Assembly: GCA_000934385.1 (NCBI GenBank) | Contig: KN880695.1 | Location: 1 to 31,761, forward strand | Length of the DNA stretch: 31,761 nt | Source of the DNA: Cylindrobasidium torrendii FP15055 ss-10 | Lineage: Eukaryota; Basidiomycota; Agaricomycetes; Agaricales; Physalacriaceae | Direction of reading: 5' to 3' | Shown: piece after piece, positions 8,584 through 18,361 of the stretch | How the letters are laid out: each line of letters begins with the position of its first letter | Position numbering within the stretch: the first letter of the stretch is position 1 | The notes under the pieces: generated by a model | The model's database searches: none | The model's input: only the letters and a program-made list of their open reading frames with translations | Told to the model about the DNA's origin: nothing | Position numbers and translations under genes: made by a program

Positions 8584-11392
8584 ATGTCAGATGTACCAAC
8601 ATTGAGCGTGACGCTGTTGGGAGCAGGCCAAGAGGTCGGAAGGTCGTGTTGTGTCCTGCAATACCGAGGGAAGACCATTGTTTGCGACACGGGCGTGCAT
8701 CCAGCGCACAACGGTTTGGCCTCGCTGCCATTTATCGACGACCTGGACTGGAGCACCGTAGACGCTATCTTAGTTACTCAGTGAGCAATATATGCTGTTT
8801 TGCGCAACGATGTGTTAAATTCTGAACAGCTTCCATTTGGATCATGCCGCTGCCTTGACCTACATTACAGAAAAGGTGGGGGGAATAGTGCTGTCCGCGT
8901 AGTGCCCGCTAACATAGCGTAGACTAATTTTCGCGATGGCCCTGGCAAGGTGTACATGACGCATCCAACCAAGGCGCTACACAAATTCATGATGCAGGAT
9001 TTCGTGCGAATGGGGTGTGTGACCATGCTTTGGGCTGTTCATTGCTCTCCTGACGCAGCTTAGGTCGGACGCGCTCTTCACGCCCATGGAAATGTCGATG
9101 TCGCTCGCCTCCATCATCCCCGTTTCCGTTCACCAACTCATTTCCCCATGTCCTGGTGTCACATTCACGCCCTACCACGCAGGTCATGTTCTCGGCGCCT
9201 GCATGTTCCTCATCGACATTGCCGGTCTGCGTATACTGTACACAGGCGACTACTCCCGCGAAGAGGACCGTCACCTTGTAAAAGCAGAAATACCTCCTGT
9301 CCGCCCAGACGTTCTCATAGTCGAAAGCACGTACGGCGTCCAAAGTCTCGACAGCCGGCCTGAGAAAGAGTTGAGATTCACCAATCTTGTGCATTCCATC
9401 ATTCGCCGCGGAGGCCATGTGTTGCTCCCGACATTTGCCCTCGGTCGTGCTCAAGAGTTGTTGCTAATTCTCGACGAGTATTGGAAGAAGCATCCTGACC
9501 TGCACAGTGTCCCCATCTACTATGCATCTGGCCTGGCACGAAAATCTATGGCCGTCTACCAAACCTACATTCACACCATGAACTCACACATTCGCTCTCG
9601 CTTCGCCAAACGCGACAACCCATTCGTCTTCAAGTGAGTCTTGACTCGTTACTCGCACAAACACTCAACTCTGTCATCCCCCAGGCATATCTCAAGTATA
9701 CCACAACCGCGAGGCTGGGAGAAAAAGATCGCAGATGGCCCGCCGTGTGTGGTGCTTGCAAGCCCAGGCTTCATGCAGTCGGGGCCAAGTCGGGAGTTGT
9801 TTGAGCTATGGGCGCCCGACTCGCGCAACGGCTTGGTGGTGACGGGATACTCAGTGGAGGGGACTCTGGCTAGGGTGAGTCGATATGTACCACCACGCCA
9901 TGTAGTCGTACACCCATGCAATATACTTTCTTTTTTCTCTCCTCCCTCCTGCTCGCGAGTGAGAATGTCTGTGCCGATACTTACCAATCCGGTAGGACAT
10001 TATGACGGAGCCAGACGAATTCGAGAGCATCAAGGGTGGGATGCTTCCTCGCAAGATATCGGTCGACTACATCTCGTTCAGCGCGCACGTCGACTATTCA
10101 CAAAACTCGGAGTTCATTGAGCAGGTCAAAGCTCAGCATGTAGTACGTCCGTTTCCTGCATCGATATGTTTGATGCCTGACTGTGCTCGCAGGTGCTTGT
10201 TCATGGCGAACAAACAGCAATGGGTCGTTTGCGTGCGGCTATGTCATCTCGATTCAAGGACAAAGAAGAGGATGTCAAACTTCACATGCCGAAGAATTGT
10301 GAGCGACTCGAGCTCACGTTCCGAGGCGAGCGCATCGCCAAAGTTGGTCCTATCCCCCGATGCCCGAGACGGTGAATTAAACGGATTTTAGGCAATTGGA
10401 ACACTGGCAGACAAGACACCTCAGGCCACTGAAATCGTATCCGGACTCCTTGTTGCTAAGGACTATTCGTACACCCTCTTGGACCCAAGAGACCTAAAGG
10501 ACTTTACCGGTCTCTCAACATGTAGTATTACACAACGGCAGACGGTGACTTTGGGTGTTGGCTGGGAACTCGTCAGATGGCATCTCGAGGGGATGTATGG
10601 GCGGGTTGAAGATGGTACAGACGAGGCCGGCGTACCAACAATGAGGGTGAGAATCTCTGGACTTTCTGTCTCACACTTGTTGATTCAATCGGACAGGTAA
10701 TGGGCGCAATCGATGTGAAGCAAACCAAGGAGCATGAATTGACACTCGAGTGGGATTCGAGCGCCAGCAATGACATGCTTGCGGATGCCACTCTTGCCCT
10801 TATTGCTGGCATTGACTGCAGTCCGGCTTCGGTCAAATGTATGCGGATTGAAACCGTTTCCGAGGCCCTTCATGCTTACCCGCCCGCCCGCAGTGACCAC
10901 TCAACCGCACAAGCATGAGCACCACCCCCATCCTCACGGCGACATAGAAAACGAGGAGCTAGCAACACGCGCACGCTTGCGTCGGCTTACACAGTTTCTC
11001 GAGGCACATTTCGGTGAAGACGACATTGAGATGTACATTCCCCAACCGGAGACGGAAAAGCCCGAGGACGGGGAACAGCGCAGAGATGCCTCTATTATCA
11101 TCCAGCTCGAGGAGGCGGAGGTGTATATTGACCTCGTTACATTGGCAAGTCATCCATAACCGCGGTAGTAGGAGGGTCAGAATACTGATTTCACATGCAG
11201 GAGGTAAGCTGTTCGAATGACGGGGTACGACAGCGCGTCGAGGCGGTCATGGAGATGGCGCTCACAACAGTGAGCTCTCTGGCTGAATCTTTCACTCCTG
11301 TATCGTCTCTGCTCAAGGAAGAGCCGATATCCGATAAAATGGCGATGCTAGGGATGGAGGAGAGCAAGACGATAGATTCCCTCGCGGCGTAG
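8584..11392 (+). CDS. YSH1: CPSF73/Ysh1 pre-mRNA 3'-end endonuclease
   Basis: Eleven exons: 8584-8780, 8830-8875, 8923-9014, 9064-9633, 9685-9874, 9996-10142, 10193-10342, 10392-10646, 10697-10838, 10894-11144 and 11201-11392, giving 743 residues, close to the usual size. This is the metallo-beta-lactamase/beta-CASP zinc endonuclease that cuts pre-mRNA at poly(A) sites inside the cleavage and polyadenylation factor. Visible metal ligands are H66-F-H-L-D70-H71 (split by intron 1), H153 in [12 protein letters not shown]174 in [12 protein letters not shown] and H418 in [13 protein letters not shown]396 lies in [11 protein letters not shown]. The beta-CASP region includes [12 protein letters not shown] and [20 protein letters not shown] His-rich insert ([12 protein letters not shown]) precedes the C-terminal domain. 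The Cys usual after HFHLDH is Ala here. The last intron is GC-AG (11145-11200). Confidence 0.95.
11145..11200 (+). other. GC-AG intron, last intron of YSH1
   Basis: The exon ends GTT ACA TTG and the intron starts GCAAGT and ends CATGCAG, 56 nt. Only this donor keeps the frame into [15 protein letters not shown], the expected C-terminal strand and helix of the family. The nearby GT (GTCATC at 11149) would shift the frame. Confidence 0.7.
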
Positions 11393-11761
11393 TATGTAGG
11401 AATGGTGGTAGTGATTGGTGGTATATGCTAATGATACAGGTATTAGAACCTCATCTCTTGTATGTCGATGAACGGGGGGTGGTATGTACTGTACATCTGT
11501 TGTGCTTGTCGTAAAAGAGTAAACCAAGAAAAATGAACGAAGGGGAGGGAAAGCCGAGAGGAAGGAGAGGTGAGGAAACCCTATATGGTACAATTTGAAA
11601 TTTCCATTTCTTGTCAACTCGTAAAACCGGAGAATGGGATGTCTGTTCCCTGCATAGTGGACGAGGCTTGAAGATCATTGAAAGCGGGGTCGGGGGCTCC
11701 ATGAGCCTACGAGAAACTGTACAAGGACGCGCTTCGGAGGGAATGAGTACATACACCGCGT

Positions 11762-12349
11762 TTAAGTATAAGCTAAAACGTACGTCCATTGCGATGCGGG
11801 CGTGTCTTGCCTGTAGTGACCACGGAGGCGCTGTGCGCGGCGCATAGACATTGGCGGCATAGATGTCCACTTGTAATCGTCGTTGGCCTGTTCGTGCTGG
11901 ACGCGTCGTCGTTGGACATAGTTCCATATGATGACGGCCCACATAAGGATAGATTCGAGGAAGGATGAAACGCAGGGGAGCACGAGAAGCCAAACGACTT
12001 TATGCTGCCTGAGCCCACTCTTCTCGAATCCGTGCCACTGACCCTCAATGGTGGTAGCGGCTACCAATGTTACGGCGCCCAGTGTCCAGACCAGCGCTGA
12101 GGAGGCACATGCGGTTATCGAGATGGCATGTTGTTGGATGCTTTCGGCGTTGAGGAAGATCAGGAAGTGATGAATGAGTGTGAGGGCGGTAATGGCGGGG
12201 ATGACCCAGAGGACATGGTGCACGCTGAGTGCCGGGAGGAGGAGACAGATGAGCGTGCAGACAAATGTAACAATGACCAGGAAGAGTGAGAGGAAGGGCA
12301 GTATGGTATGGCAGGACAGTGCATATCCAAACGGCATGATCGTGAGCAT
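11762..12349 (-). CDS. Four-helix integral membrane protein
   Basis: An uninterrupted 195-residue frame has four hydrophobic helices: ILPFLSLFLVIVTFVCTLIC, VLWVIPAITALTLIHHFLIF, TACASSALVWTLGAVTLVAA and VVWLLVLPCVSSFLESILMW. A basic C-terminal tail with RRRVQHEQ and RRAQRLRGHYRQ is probably cytosolic. The layout resembles small MARVEL-like tetraspan proteins common in basidiomycetes, but I see no diagnostic motif. Upstream, 12372-12443 contains a protein-like stretch in another frame (FLIFYDEDDSEQFGQC) that might be a first exon, so the 5' end is open. The gene converges on YSH1 with 370 nt between the stops. Confidence 0.6.
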   Translation of the reverse strand: MLTIMPFGYALSCHTILPFLSLFLVIVTFVCTLICLLLPALSVHHVLWVIPAITALTLIHHFLIFLNAESIQQHAISITACASSALVWTLGAVTLVAATTIEGQWHGFEKSGLRQHKVVWLLVLPCVSSFLESILMWAVIIWNYVQRRRVQHEQANDDYKWTSMPPMSMRRAQRLRGHYRQDTPASQWTYVLAYT

Positions 12350-13025
12350 AGTGCTGCTCTTTGCCTAGGAGGATTCTGCACTGGCCAAATTGCTCCGAGT
12401 CGTCCTCGTCGTAAAAGATCAAGAACAAGATGGCATTCGACACAGGGTTTTAGAAGACGTGCCATCAATTCCCCATAGGATTTGAATAGTCAACTTAAGA
12501 GGACCTGAGATTTACCATTCGGAGGTATGCAGAAATCCTGGTGGAAGCACAGAGCAAAGATTTCGCCGCATTTGAATTGCAAGCGAGCCCGTTTGGGCTT
12601 AGGCCCAGCAAGAACGAATATCTGATGATTATTTGGAATATGCAAGGTGGAATCCCGACGCTTATGCTGATGATGGCGCTTTCCATCGAAGCCAACCCGC
12701 AAAACGGCGAATTTCGCTCCATCGCTCGAGCCAGGTACAGTCAAACCTATTCAAGTCGGCTCATGTCCAAACACGCTAGACTCTGATTTTATCCGGATTT
12801 TAGACCGAAAAAAAGTCTTCTGGCACGAGCCAGAATGTGTACAGTATACAAATCCGACCGTAGCTTCTCCTAGATATCCCGCGAGACCGCTAATAAAAGT
12901 ATACACCGTCACCTCTCTAATGTACGAAACAAAGCATGCATACATGCGGTTTATCCAGAAGGCCGTCTTCTCTGCAGCTGGTTATACATCAAAGCGGACG
13001 CTCGAGGCCTCAGGACCTCAAGGCC
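12350..13025. other. Intergenic region, possible unresolved upstream exons
   Basis: No complete gene can be supported. A - strand frame at 12722-12495 encodes a hydrophobic run (IPPCIFQIIIRYSFLLGL) and one at 12443-12372 encodes YDEDDSEQFGQC. They could be exons of the membrane protein starting at 12349, but I found no set of splice sites joining them in phase. A + strand frame at 12541-12786 is an antisense overlap of these. Confidence 0.35.
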
Positions 13026-14799
13026 TCACGCCCCAAATCTCGCTAACCTTCTCCGCCTCATTTCATCAATGTCGACCGAGGGCTCCGGTGCTGGAGCTGC
13101 AATATCCGAATGCGTATCCTCCGAGATAACAGAGTCCGCGTCGTCATCCTGCGCCGGCAGTACAAGCGCTGCGGGATTCGGCTGGGCAGGCGCTTGGGGA
13201 GGTGGCCGAGGAGTTTGTTGTTCAAGCTCAGGTGGCGCGGTCCAGCCTTCGGGTACTGTTTCCATTGATGCTCTCAGCGCTGCTTGAAACTCTGCATCCT
13301 CGTCGTCGTAAACTCTGCTGCCAAAATGACCGGCTGGTGGGGGAGCGAGAGGTGGTGTGTGACCTCCGGTGCCTTCGTCCGTTTCTTGGGTGCTTGACCT
13401 CGCCATAGCCTCACTCTCGGCAATAGCCCTCCGTAATTGTTCATCGTAATCGTCCTCGGGCTGTTGCCGAGGGGCGAAACCTTGGTCGACGAGATCTCGG
13501 TGCGCATATTGTTGTTCAGCGCGCATTCGTTCGAGAAGTCGCTGGTTTCGCGCCATGCTCGCAGCGACGGGGTCTGTCTCGTCTGCTACCTCGTCCTGCT
13601 CCTCTTCTTCGTCACCAAAGATTGGGCCGCCAGGCATCACTGGGGGCTGCCTGTGGCTGGGAAGTGGTACTGATGCCTGTCGAGTGGCTGGTGGCGGGCC
13701 TTGGCCAAATGTACTTGGAGCACTGCTGCCCGAGGCCGTAGGACCGGTGGGGTTGAAGAACGGAGGAAGAATATCACTGCCTGTGATTGATGCTTGAAGA
13801 ACTCTCTGGAGTTCAATGTCCTCATCCTCCATGCCTTCAAACTCGTGATGATGCACGGCTGGCCGTCGACCAGCCTCATCAAGCTCTGCGCCGGAGACAG
13901 TGGCATTGTCGGGGATGGCAGCAGCAATTCTATCAGCCTCGGTTCGTGCCAATGCGAGAGGTTGAGATGAATCCTTCTGTACAACGGCAAATACAGTGTA
14001 ACCTGCGCCCCAATAGTCAGAATCAGTTCACAAGCATAAACGCGCGCTTACCGTCATTCTCTGCCTGTTGGATTTCCATCCCCAGATACGTCTTGCTAAT
14101 CCATGCTGGTGCTGGTTTCAGAGAATCGAGATTAAACCAGTGCCCAAGACCTTCATCTTCGTATATATTTGTGGCAGCGGGTCCGAAACGGCGTAGCGTA
14201 TACCAGTGTTGCTGATAGTTCATAATGAACGCCAGCTGAGTACTATTTCCGGTGAACAGAGGCCCGAAAGTCAGCAATAGAAGACGCACTGGGGGATATT
14301 GAGATATGGTTGCATAGCTTCTGCTCTCCAGCCCACAATCCTGCCTAGGGTTAGACGCGCCTCAATCGCAGATAAATGACTGACTCTAAACCCCACACTT
14401 CAAGGGCGCGGACGATGACTTGGACAGAGAAGAAACCTGAAGATGATATTTGAGTTCACAGTTGCATCGTGCGATGCACATCACGCACCGCTATCATCCA
14501 TGTCCATGCTCGTACCGCCCATAGCATCGTCTACATCTTGCTCCTGCTCGTCGATGTGCTGTGCGATGGAAGATAGATCCGTTGGTGTGAACTAGCATAA
14601 TATAAGTCTGCACATCTGTCATTCTACTCTGGAGTTGTTTACATAGTTGCCTTCTGCAGGACGCATTAGATTAGTTGTGAATAGGAAGGATATGCCACGC
14701 ACGAAGCAGGGAGTTCAGCGCGTGCTGACCACACATCATCGACCCAGACTCTTGTTTTTCATGGTAGATGTATGGTACGAGCTCAGCAAGCGATGCCAT
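13026..14799 (-). CDS. Ataxin-3-type Josephin deubiquitinase with three ubiquitin-interacting motifs
   Basis: Seven exons: 14799-14703, 14653-14643, 14591-14489, 14436-14385, 14340-14290, 14242-14052 and 14002-13026, giving 493 residues. The Josephin domain spans about 1-190: MASLAELVPYIYHEKQESGS, catalytic C23 in MMCGQHALNSLLQGNY, H117 in FIMNYQQHWYTLRRFG and N142 in GHWFNLDSLKPAP complete the cysteine-protease triad. Three ubiquitin-interacting motifs follow at about 227-241 (DIELQRVLQASI), 352-369 (YDEQLRRAIAESEAMA) and 401-416 (EDAEFQAALRASME). The protein ends DEMRRRRLARFGA. The family trims ubiquitin chains and works with p97/Cdc48; the basic tail might serve that contact, which is inference. 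The second exon is only 11 nt. The protein is longer than human ataxin-3 because of Pro/Ala-rich linkers; no polyglutamine tract is present. Confidence 0.92.
14643..14653 (-). other. 11-nt micro-exon of the ataxin-3 gene
   Basis: AAGGCAACTAT supplies the end of a Gln codon plus Gly-Asn-Tyr (QGNY), flanked by a 49-nt intron (donor GTGCGT, acceptor CTGCAG) and a 51-nt intron (donor GTAAAC, acceptor ATGCTAG). Without it the conserved NSLLQGNY-FTP segment beside the catalytic cysteine is lost and the frame shifts. Confidence 0.75.
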
Positions 14800-15048
14800 G
14801 ACCGTACAGATGAGAAAGAGTGATCGAAATGACGCGTCGCGTTAGGCGCACAATGAGCAGCGGACCCGGGCAACATGAAGTCCAAATGCTACTACGCTTA
14901 TTTGGGCAATGGTACAATTATTCGACTACATAGTTACTTGGTTCACGAAGTTGCAGCTTTGTCGAAAGATTAGTCCGATTCTAAGGCTCAGAAGGCAGTT
15001 GAATGCAAACACCAAATGCAAATTAACATTGAAATGGTGTATTATGTA

Positions 15049-16327
15049 TCATAACCACAGGCCGGATAATAGCGCTACATTCGCCCCAAGCAGAAGGTTG
15101 GACGACAAGGGTGTCGATGGGAACACATTCCAAGCGTATTCAATCATCAAGACAAACAATATTCTGCAATTGTAAGTGAGTCATTAAGCAGACGGCGTAT
15201 GGATCTACAAAAGACTCACTTGAGACTCCAATGCCAGCGCGTTCGCCATGCAATGTATGGCAGTTGCTGGGCATACCAGGAGTAGAATTGATAGTGCAAT
15301 GAGCGAGAAAAGATGATACCGATGAGGTTCGAAGTGAACAACATCAGTGCGACATCTTCATCCGGACCCAGACCTGGCGCTCGGGTGGGTCGCTTTGCCG
15401 CCTTCTCAATGACCTTCCATCCTCCAATCCACCGCCACCCAAAGACAACCAGCGTTACGACCTGACCTAAAAGGAGTGTTGTATGCCATTCTCTGCTCAA
15501 AAACGTTTCTTCGCTGATCATTCGCCAATTGACAGTCCATTTGTACAGAAATATTCGAGAGAGGTCGAATGCACCCGCGAGGTACTCCTTGAGAAAGTAC
15601 CGGAAAGGGTAGGCAACCGCAAGTTGAACAGCTGCTACCACCGCTAGTGGAGGAATCGCTCGATAAATGCCGCGCCGCTTGACCAGGATTACAAGGAGTG
15701 CGGGGAGGTAAAGGATAATGTTCATCTTGACGGACAGTGCCGCGCTAAATAGTGCAGCCCCAAGGATATCCCATCGCAATTGGATGGCCAGGACCGATGA
15801 TTGCATGAGCAGGATTGCCCAACAGTCATTGAATAGCCGAAGTGCGAAGATAGAATGCAAGCGTTTGCTAAGAGGAAGGGCAAGGAGCAGGACATTTGGG
15901 GCACCACCGCGGTAGTAGATGCCCACAGTCACGATGAGGGTCAGGATGTAGAGTCCACCGTAGATGTCCTGAACTACCGAGATATTGTCTCCGATGGGGT
16001 ACAGTAGTTGATGAATGAGAACGTGGCCAGCAGGATACACCAGGGGTCCTGTGGGTCCGGATATGTGTGAATAGTTGCGTTCTCCCTTCATGTAGGCGCT
16101 GATTTGTGCCATGTATGTCACCCAGTCGATCTCCGTGTCTGTAGAGGTCAGGAAAGCAATGCGACGTGTGGGAGACCAGGCGTACATGGGACATAGTGGA
16201 TGATGGCGCCCGTGAGAATAACATCTCCGAGAATTACAAGCGCCGCGACGAGCTTGAAAGAGCGCCTGTCAAATAGAAGGTAGTGGACGAAGGAGGCTAA
16301 GATGGACATGAGCCCGATCGCGTTCAT
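15049..16327 (-). CDS. ALG3: ALG3 dolichyl-phosphate-mannose alpha-1,3-mannosyltransferase
   Basis: Three exons: 16327-16186, 16138-15220 and 15163-15049, giving 391 residues. Alg3 works in the ER membrane, adding the first lumenal mannose to Man5GlcNAc2-PP-dolichol from dolichol-phosphate mannose during N-glycan precursor assembly. Diagnostic pieces are VPYTEIDWVTYMAQ (built across intron 1), SGPTGPLVYPAGHVLIHQLL, FALRLFNDCWAILLM, FSAALSVKMNIILYLPALL, FKWTVNWR-like LYKWTVNWRMISEETFLS and SLHYQFYSWYAQQLPYIAW. The last exon gives the usual final helices (FVLMIEYAWNVFPSTPLSSN). About ten membrane segments are visible. An in-frame TAG just upstream fixes the first Met. The gene diverges from B-short with 360 nt between. 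Confidence 0.95.
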
Positions 16328-16687
16328 GCCACGCTACTGTATGGTGGCTGTGTCCTATTTCCTGCCTTCACACTATCGAGATGTTTTCAAGGACTGAAGC
16401 TGCTGGGAGACCGTACGGGATGGGAATATGGTGTCCGTTTGTGAATTTGGCCAGTCTATTCATCCAGCCGCTTCGGGGTTAACTGTTTGTGTACCCTCTG
16501 GAATCTGCATTGCCTTAGCTATTGTGCTTGTATTGTTCACACGCTTACGCGGGAACGAACTGGGTCACCCACGGGGCTATTCTCTACAAAAGGACCCTCG
16601 TGCGACTTTGTATCTTCCTCACTCGCCCCACGATAGCCTCCTCCAAGATCGTCAATAACGTCCGCGGAAACAACTGCATTCCCAACG
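16328..16687. other. Divergent intergenic region between ALG3 and B-short
   Basis: This 360-nt stretch separates the two start codons and should hold both promoters. No convincing gene frame or repeat is seen. Confidence 0.5.
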
Positions 16688-17779
16688 ATGACCTTGTTCG
16701 GATTGCTATTCGAACTTTACTGGACCCACTTTTCCAACGCCTCGATCCTCGTCGTCGTCTACTACACTGTCGTATGCGTCTTCGCCGCCCCAATTCCTTC
16801 AAACGTCCCCAAGCCTGCGAAGAAGGCCCCCCAACCTGCTCAGTCCAGGTGCGTTCCCCTGCTCTGCATGATTACCGCTCGCTGAACGCAACTCAAGCCC
16901 TAGAGATCCATCCACCGCCTTCGTTTCTCCAAAAGAATGCCCCGACCTGATTCCAGATAACTGGCCTCGCGACAGACCCATCCCCGCTGACACTGTCAGT
17001 GACATCCATTTCGACTCGCCACAAAATGACATTCTCACACGCATGCAGACTTTGCGGCGACTAGAATTCACGGAAATGCGGCTACAGGAAAGTGCGCGTC
17101 AGAACACGGCATACCGCAAGGCCGTCGACCAGTACGAAGAGTCCATCGCGGCCATCCAAACAGAGCGTAGCAAAGAATACAAGGAGAAATCATCGCACAG
17201 CTGGACGCTCTCGTGGCAGTCAAGAAATGCACGGGACTCGATGCTCGAAGAGCAGATGAAGGATACTGAGAAGATCAAGGCCATGGAGGCTGACCTTGCA
17301 GCACGCCCGACCAATGCCTACTTCCTCTCCGTGCAACAAGAAGCCCAAGCGGCACTTGAAGCTGCCGAAGAGGAGAACCGCAGGGCCAAGGACGACCTTT
17401 CTCGTACAAAGGCGAACCTGGAGAAGAGATACCAAACGATTGAGAACGAGCGCGACGCCATGATTATAGAAAGAAACATGGCGTACGCCAGGGCGAAGGA
17501 TGCTGTAGACTGCATCCTCCAAATCAAGACCCTCGTTCACAAAGGCGACGCCGAGCGTGATGAGCTCATGAGGGGGTTCTCGCAGCGACCGAGAGTGAGT
17601 CTGCTCAATTACTCGTTGTCGTCTGTGATAGTGACCTATACTACTATAGCGCCTAACGCCTGCTACGGAGAACAACGACGCATACACCGACATCCCCACC
17701 TTCGAAACGGGCTGCAAGGACAAGGGCCCAGGAGTTTCTTCCTTCATTCCAGTTCAATATTATCATCTCTGCCATATGA
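16688..17779 (+). CDS. B-short: membrane-anchored coiled-coil protein
   Basis: Exons 16688-16848, 16898-17594 and 17651-17779 give 328 residues. Residues 1-36 contain a membrane helix (SNASILVVVYYTVVCVFAA). Then comes FVSPKECPDLIPDNWPRDRP with IPAD, matching KCPE-NW-x(5)-IPAD of A-short. A coiled coil runs from about residue 105 (RRLEFTEMRLQESARQ, DLAARPTNAYFLSVQQEAQ, QTIENERDAMIIERNMAYAR). The last exon (RLTPATENNDAYTDIPTSKR) is short, basic and not alike in A-short. Between 17186 and 17227 the open frame encodes a Trp/Ser-rich break, while the next frame encodes a good heptad that matches A-short. The first Met is in a fitting place for the helix. The gene precedes B-long on the same strand, as A-short precedes A-long. 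Function unknown. Confidence 0.7.
17186..17227 (+). other. Frame-shifted coiled-coil segment inside B-short
   Basis: The open frame reads KSSHSWTLSWQSRNA, which breaks the coil. The +2 frame over the same bases reads EIIAQLDALVAVK, with hydrophobic residues at heptad spacing, and aligns with TELLKTREELERQLK of A-short. Both flanks resume the open frame. This is the pattern left by one small indel and a second compensating indel about 40 nt apart, or by a sequence error. Confidence 0.6.
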
Positions 17780-18361
17780 GCGAGGTAAACTGGAAGCCCC
17801 GGGATGAGCTATAAAGGTATGGAATGACCTTCGCTGTTTGCGATAGCATCATGTTGATACCTTTGTAGCTCCCGCTCAGGTGTTGCGCCGTCCGAACCAA
17901 CAAGAGTCTTCATTGTATTTGTAGTTTTATTGCATTTTTTATCTTGTACATAGTGAAAGTTGTGTTCCTTTCAATCATCCTTGAGCGTGTGAATCTGCCA
18001 GAGCTATGTAAATAACCTGACGTCAGACCAATCCTGGGAGCCTCGAGCAGGCGTTCGAACCCAACGTGTGACTCCGAGGCAAAGCAACGCCACTCGCCAC
18101 AAAGCAAAGTATGGCCGACCTCAAGAAGCACTCAACTCAAGGTTCTCCGGCATTTCACACTCCAACATTAATAGTAGGTATGCACACTGGTCAAAGCAAA
18201 ATGAAAGAGAATGTTAGTAGCTGTGAACTTTTCTATTGTTCATCGACATCGGCTGTCTGCCATGCGGCTTCTGTGGGGATGGCTTTTTGTACCCTGAGCC
18301 CGGCTCGAAATGGCTAGCCGAAAGCAGATCCAAAGCCACTCGCCTCTTTCCTTACCCCATC
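17780..18361. other. Intergenic region between B-short and B-long, no gene seen
   Basis: This is 582 nt between the stop of B-short and the start of B-long. It mirrors the 488-nt gap in the left pair. The frame of B-long stays open upstream to 18236, but homology to A-long favours the Met at 18362. Confidence 0.4.

Noticed and set aside
8244..8825. 193-codon + strand frame over the YSH1 start
   Set aside because: It overlaps the start of YSH1 in another frame and runs through its first intron; YSH1 has full family support.
12541..12786. 81-codon + strand frame
   Set aside because: No homology or splice partner, and it overlaps equally open antisense frames.
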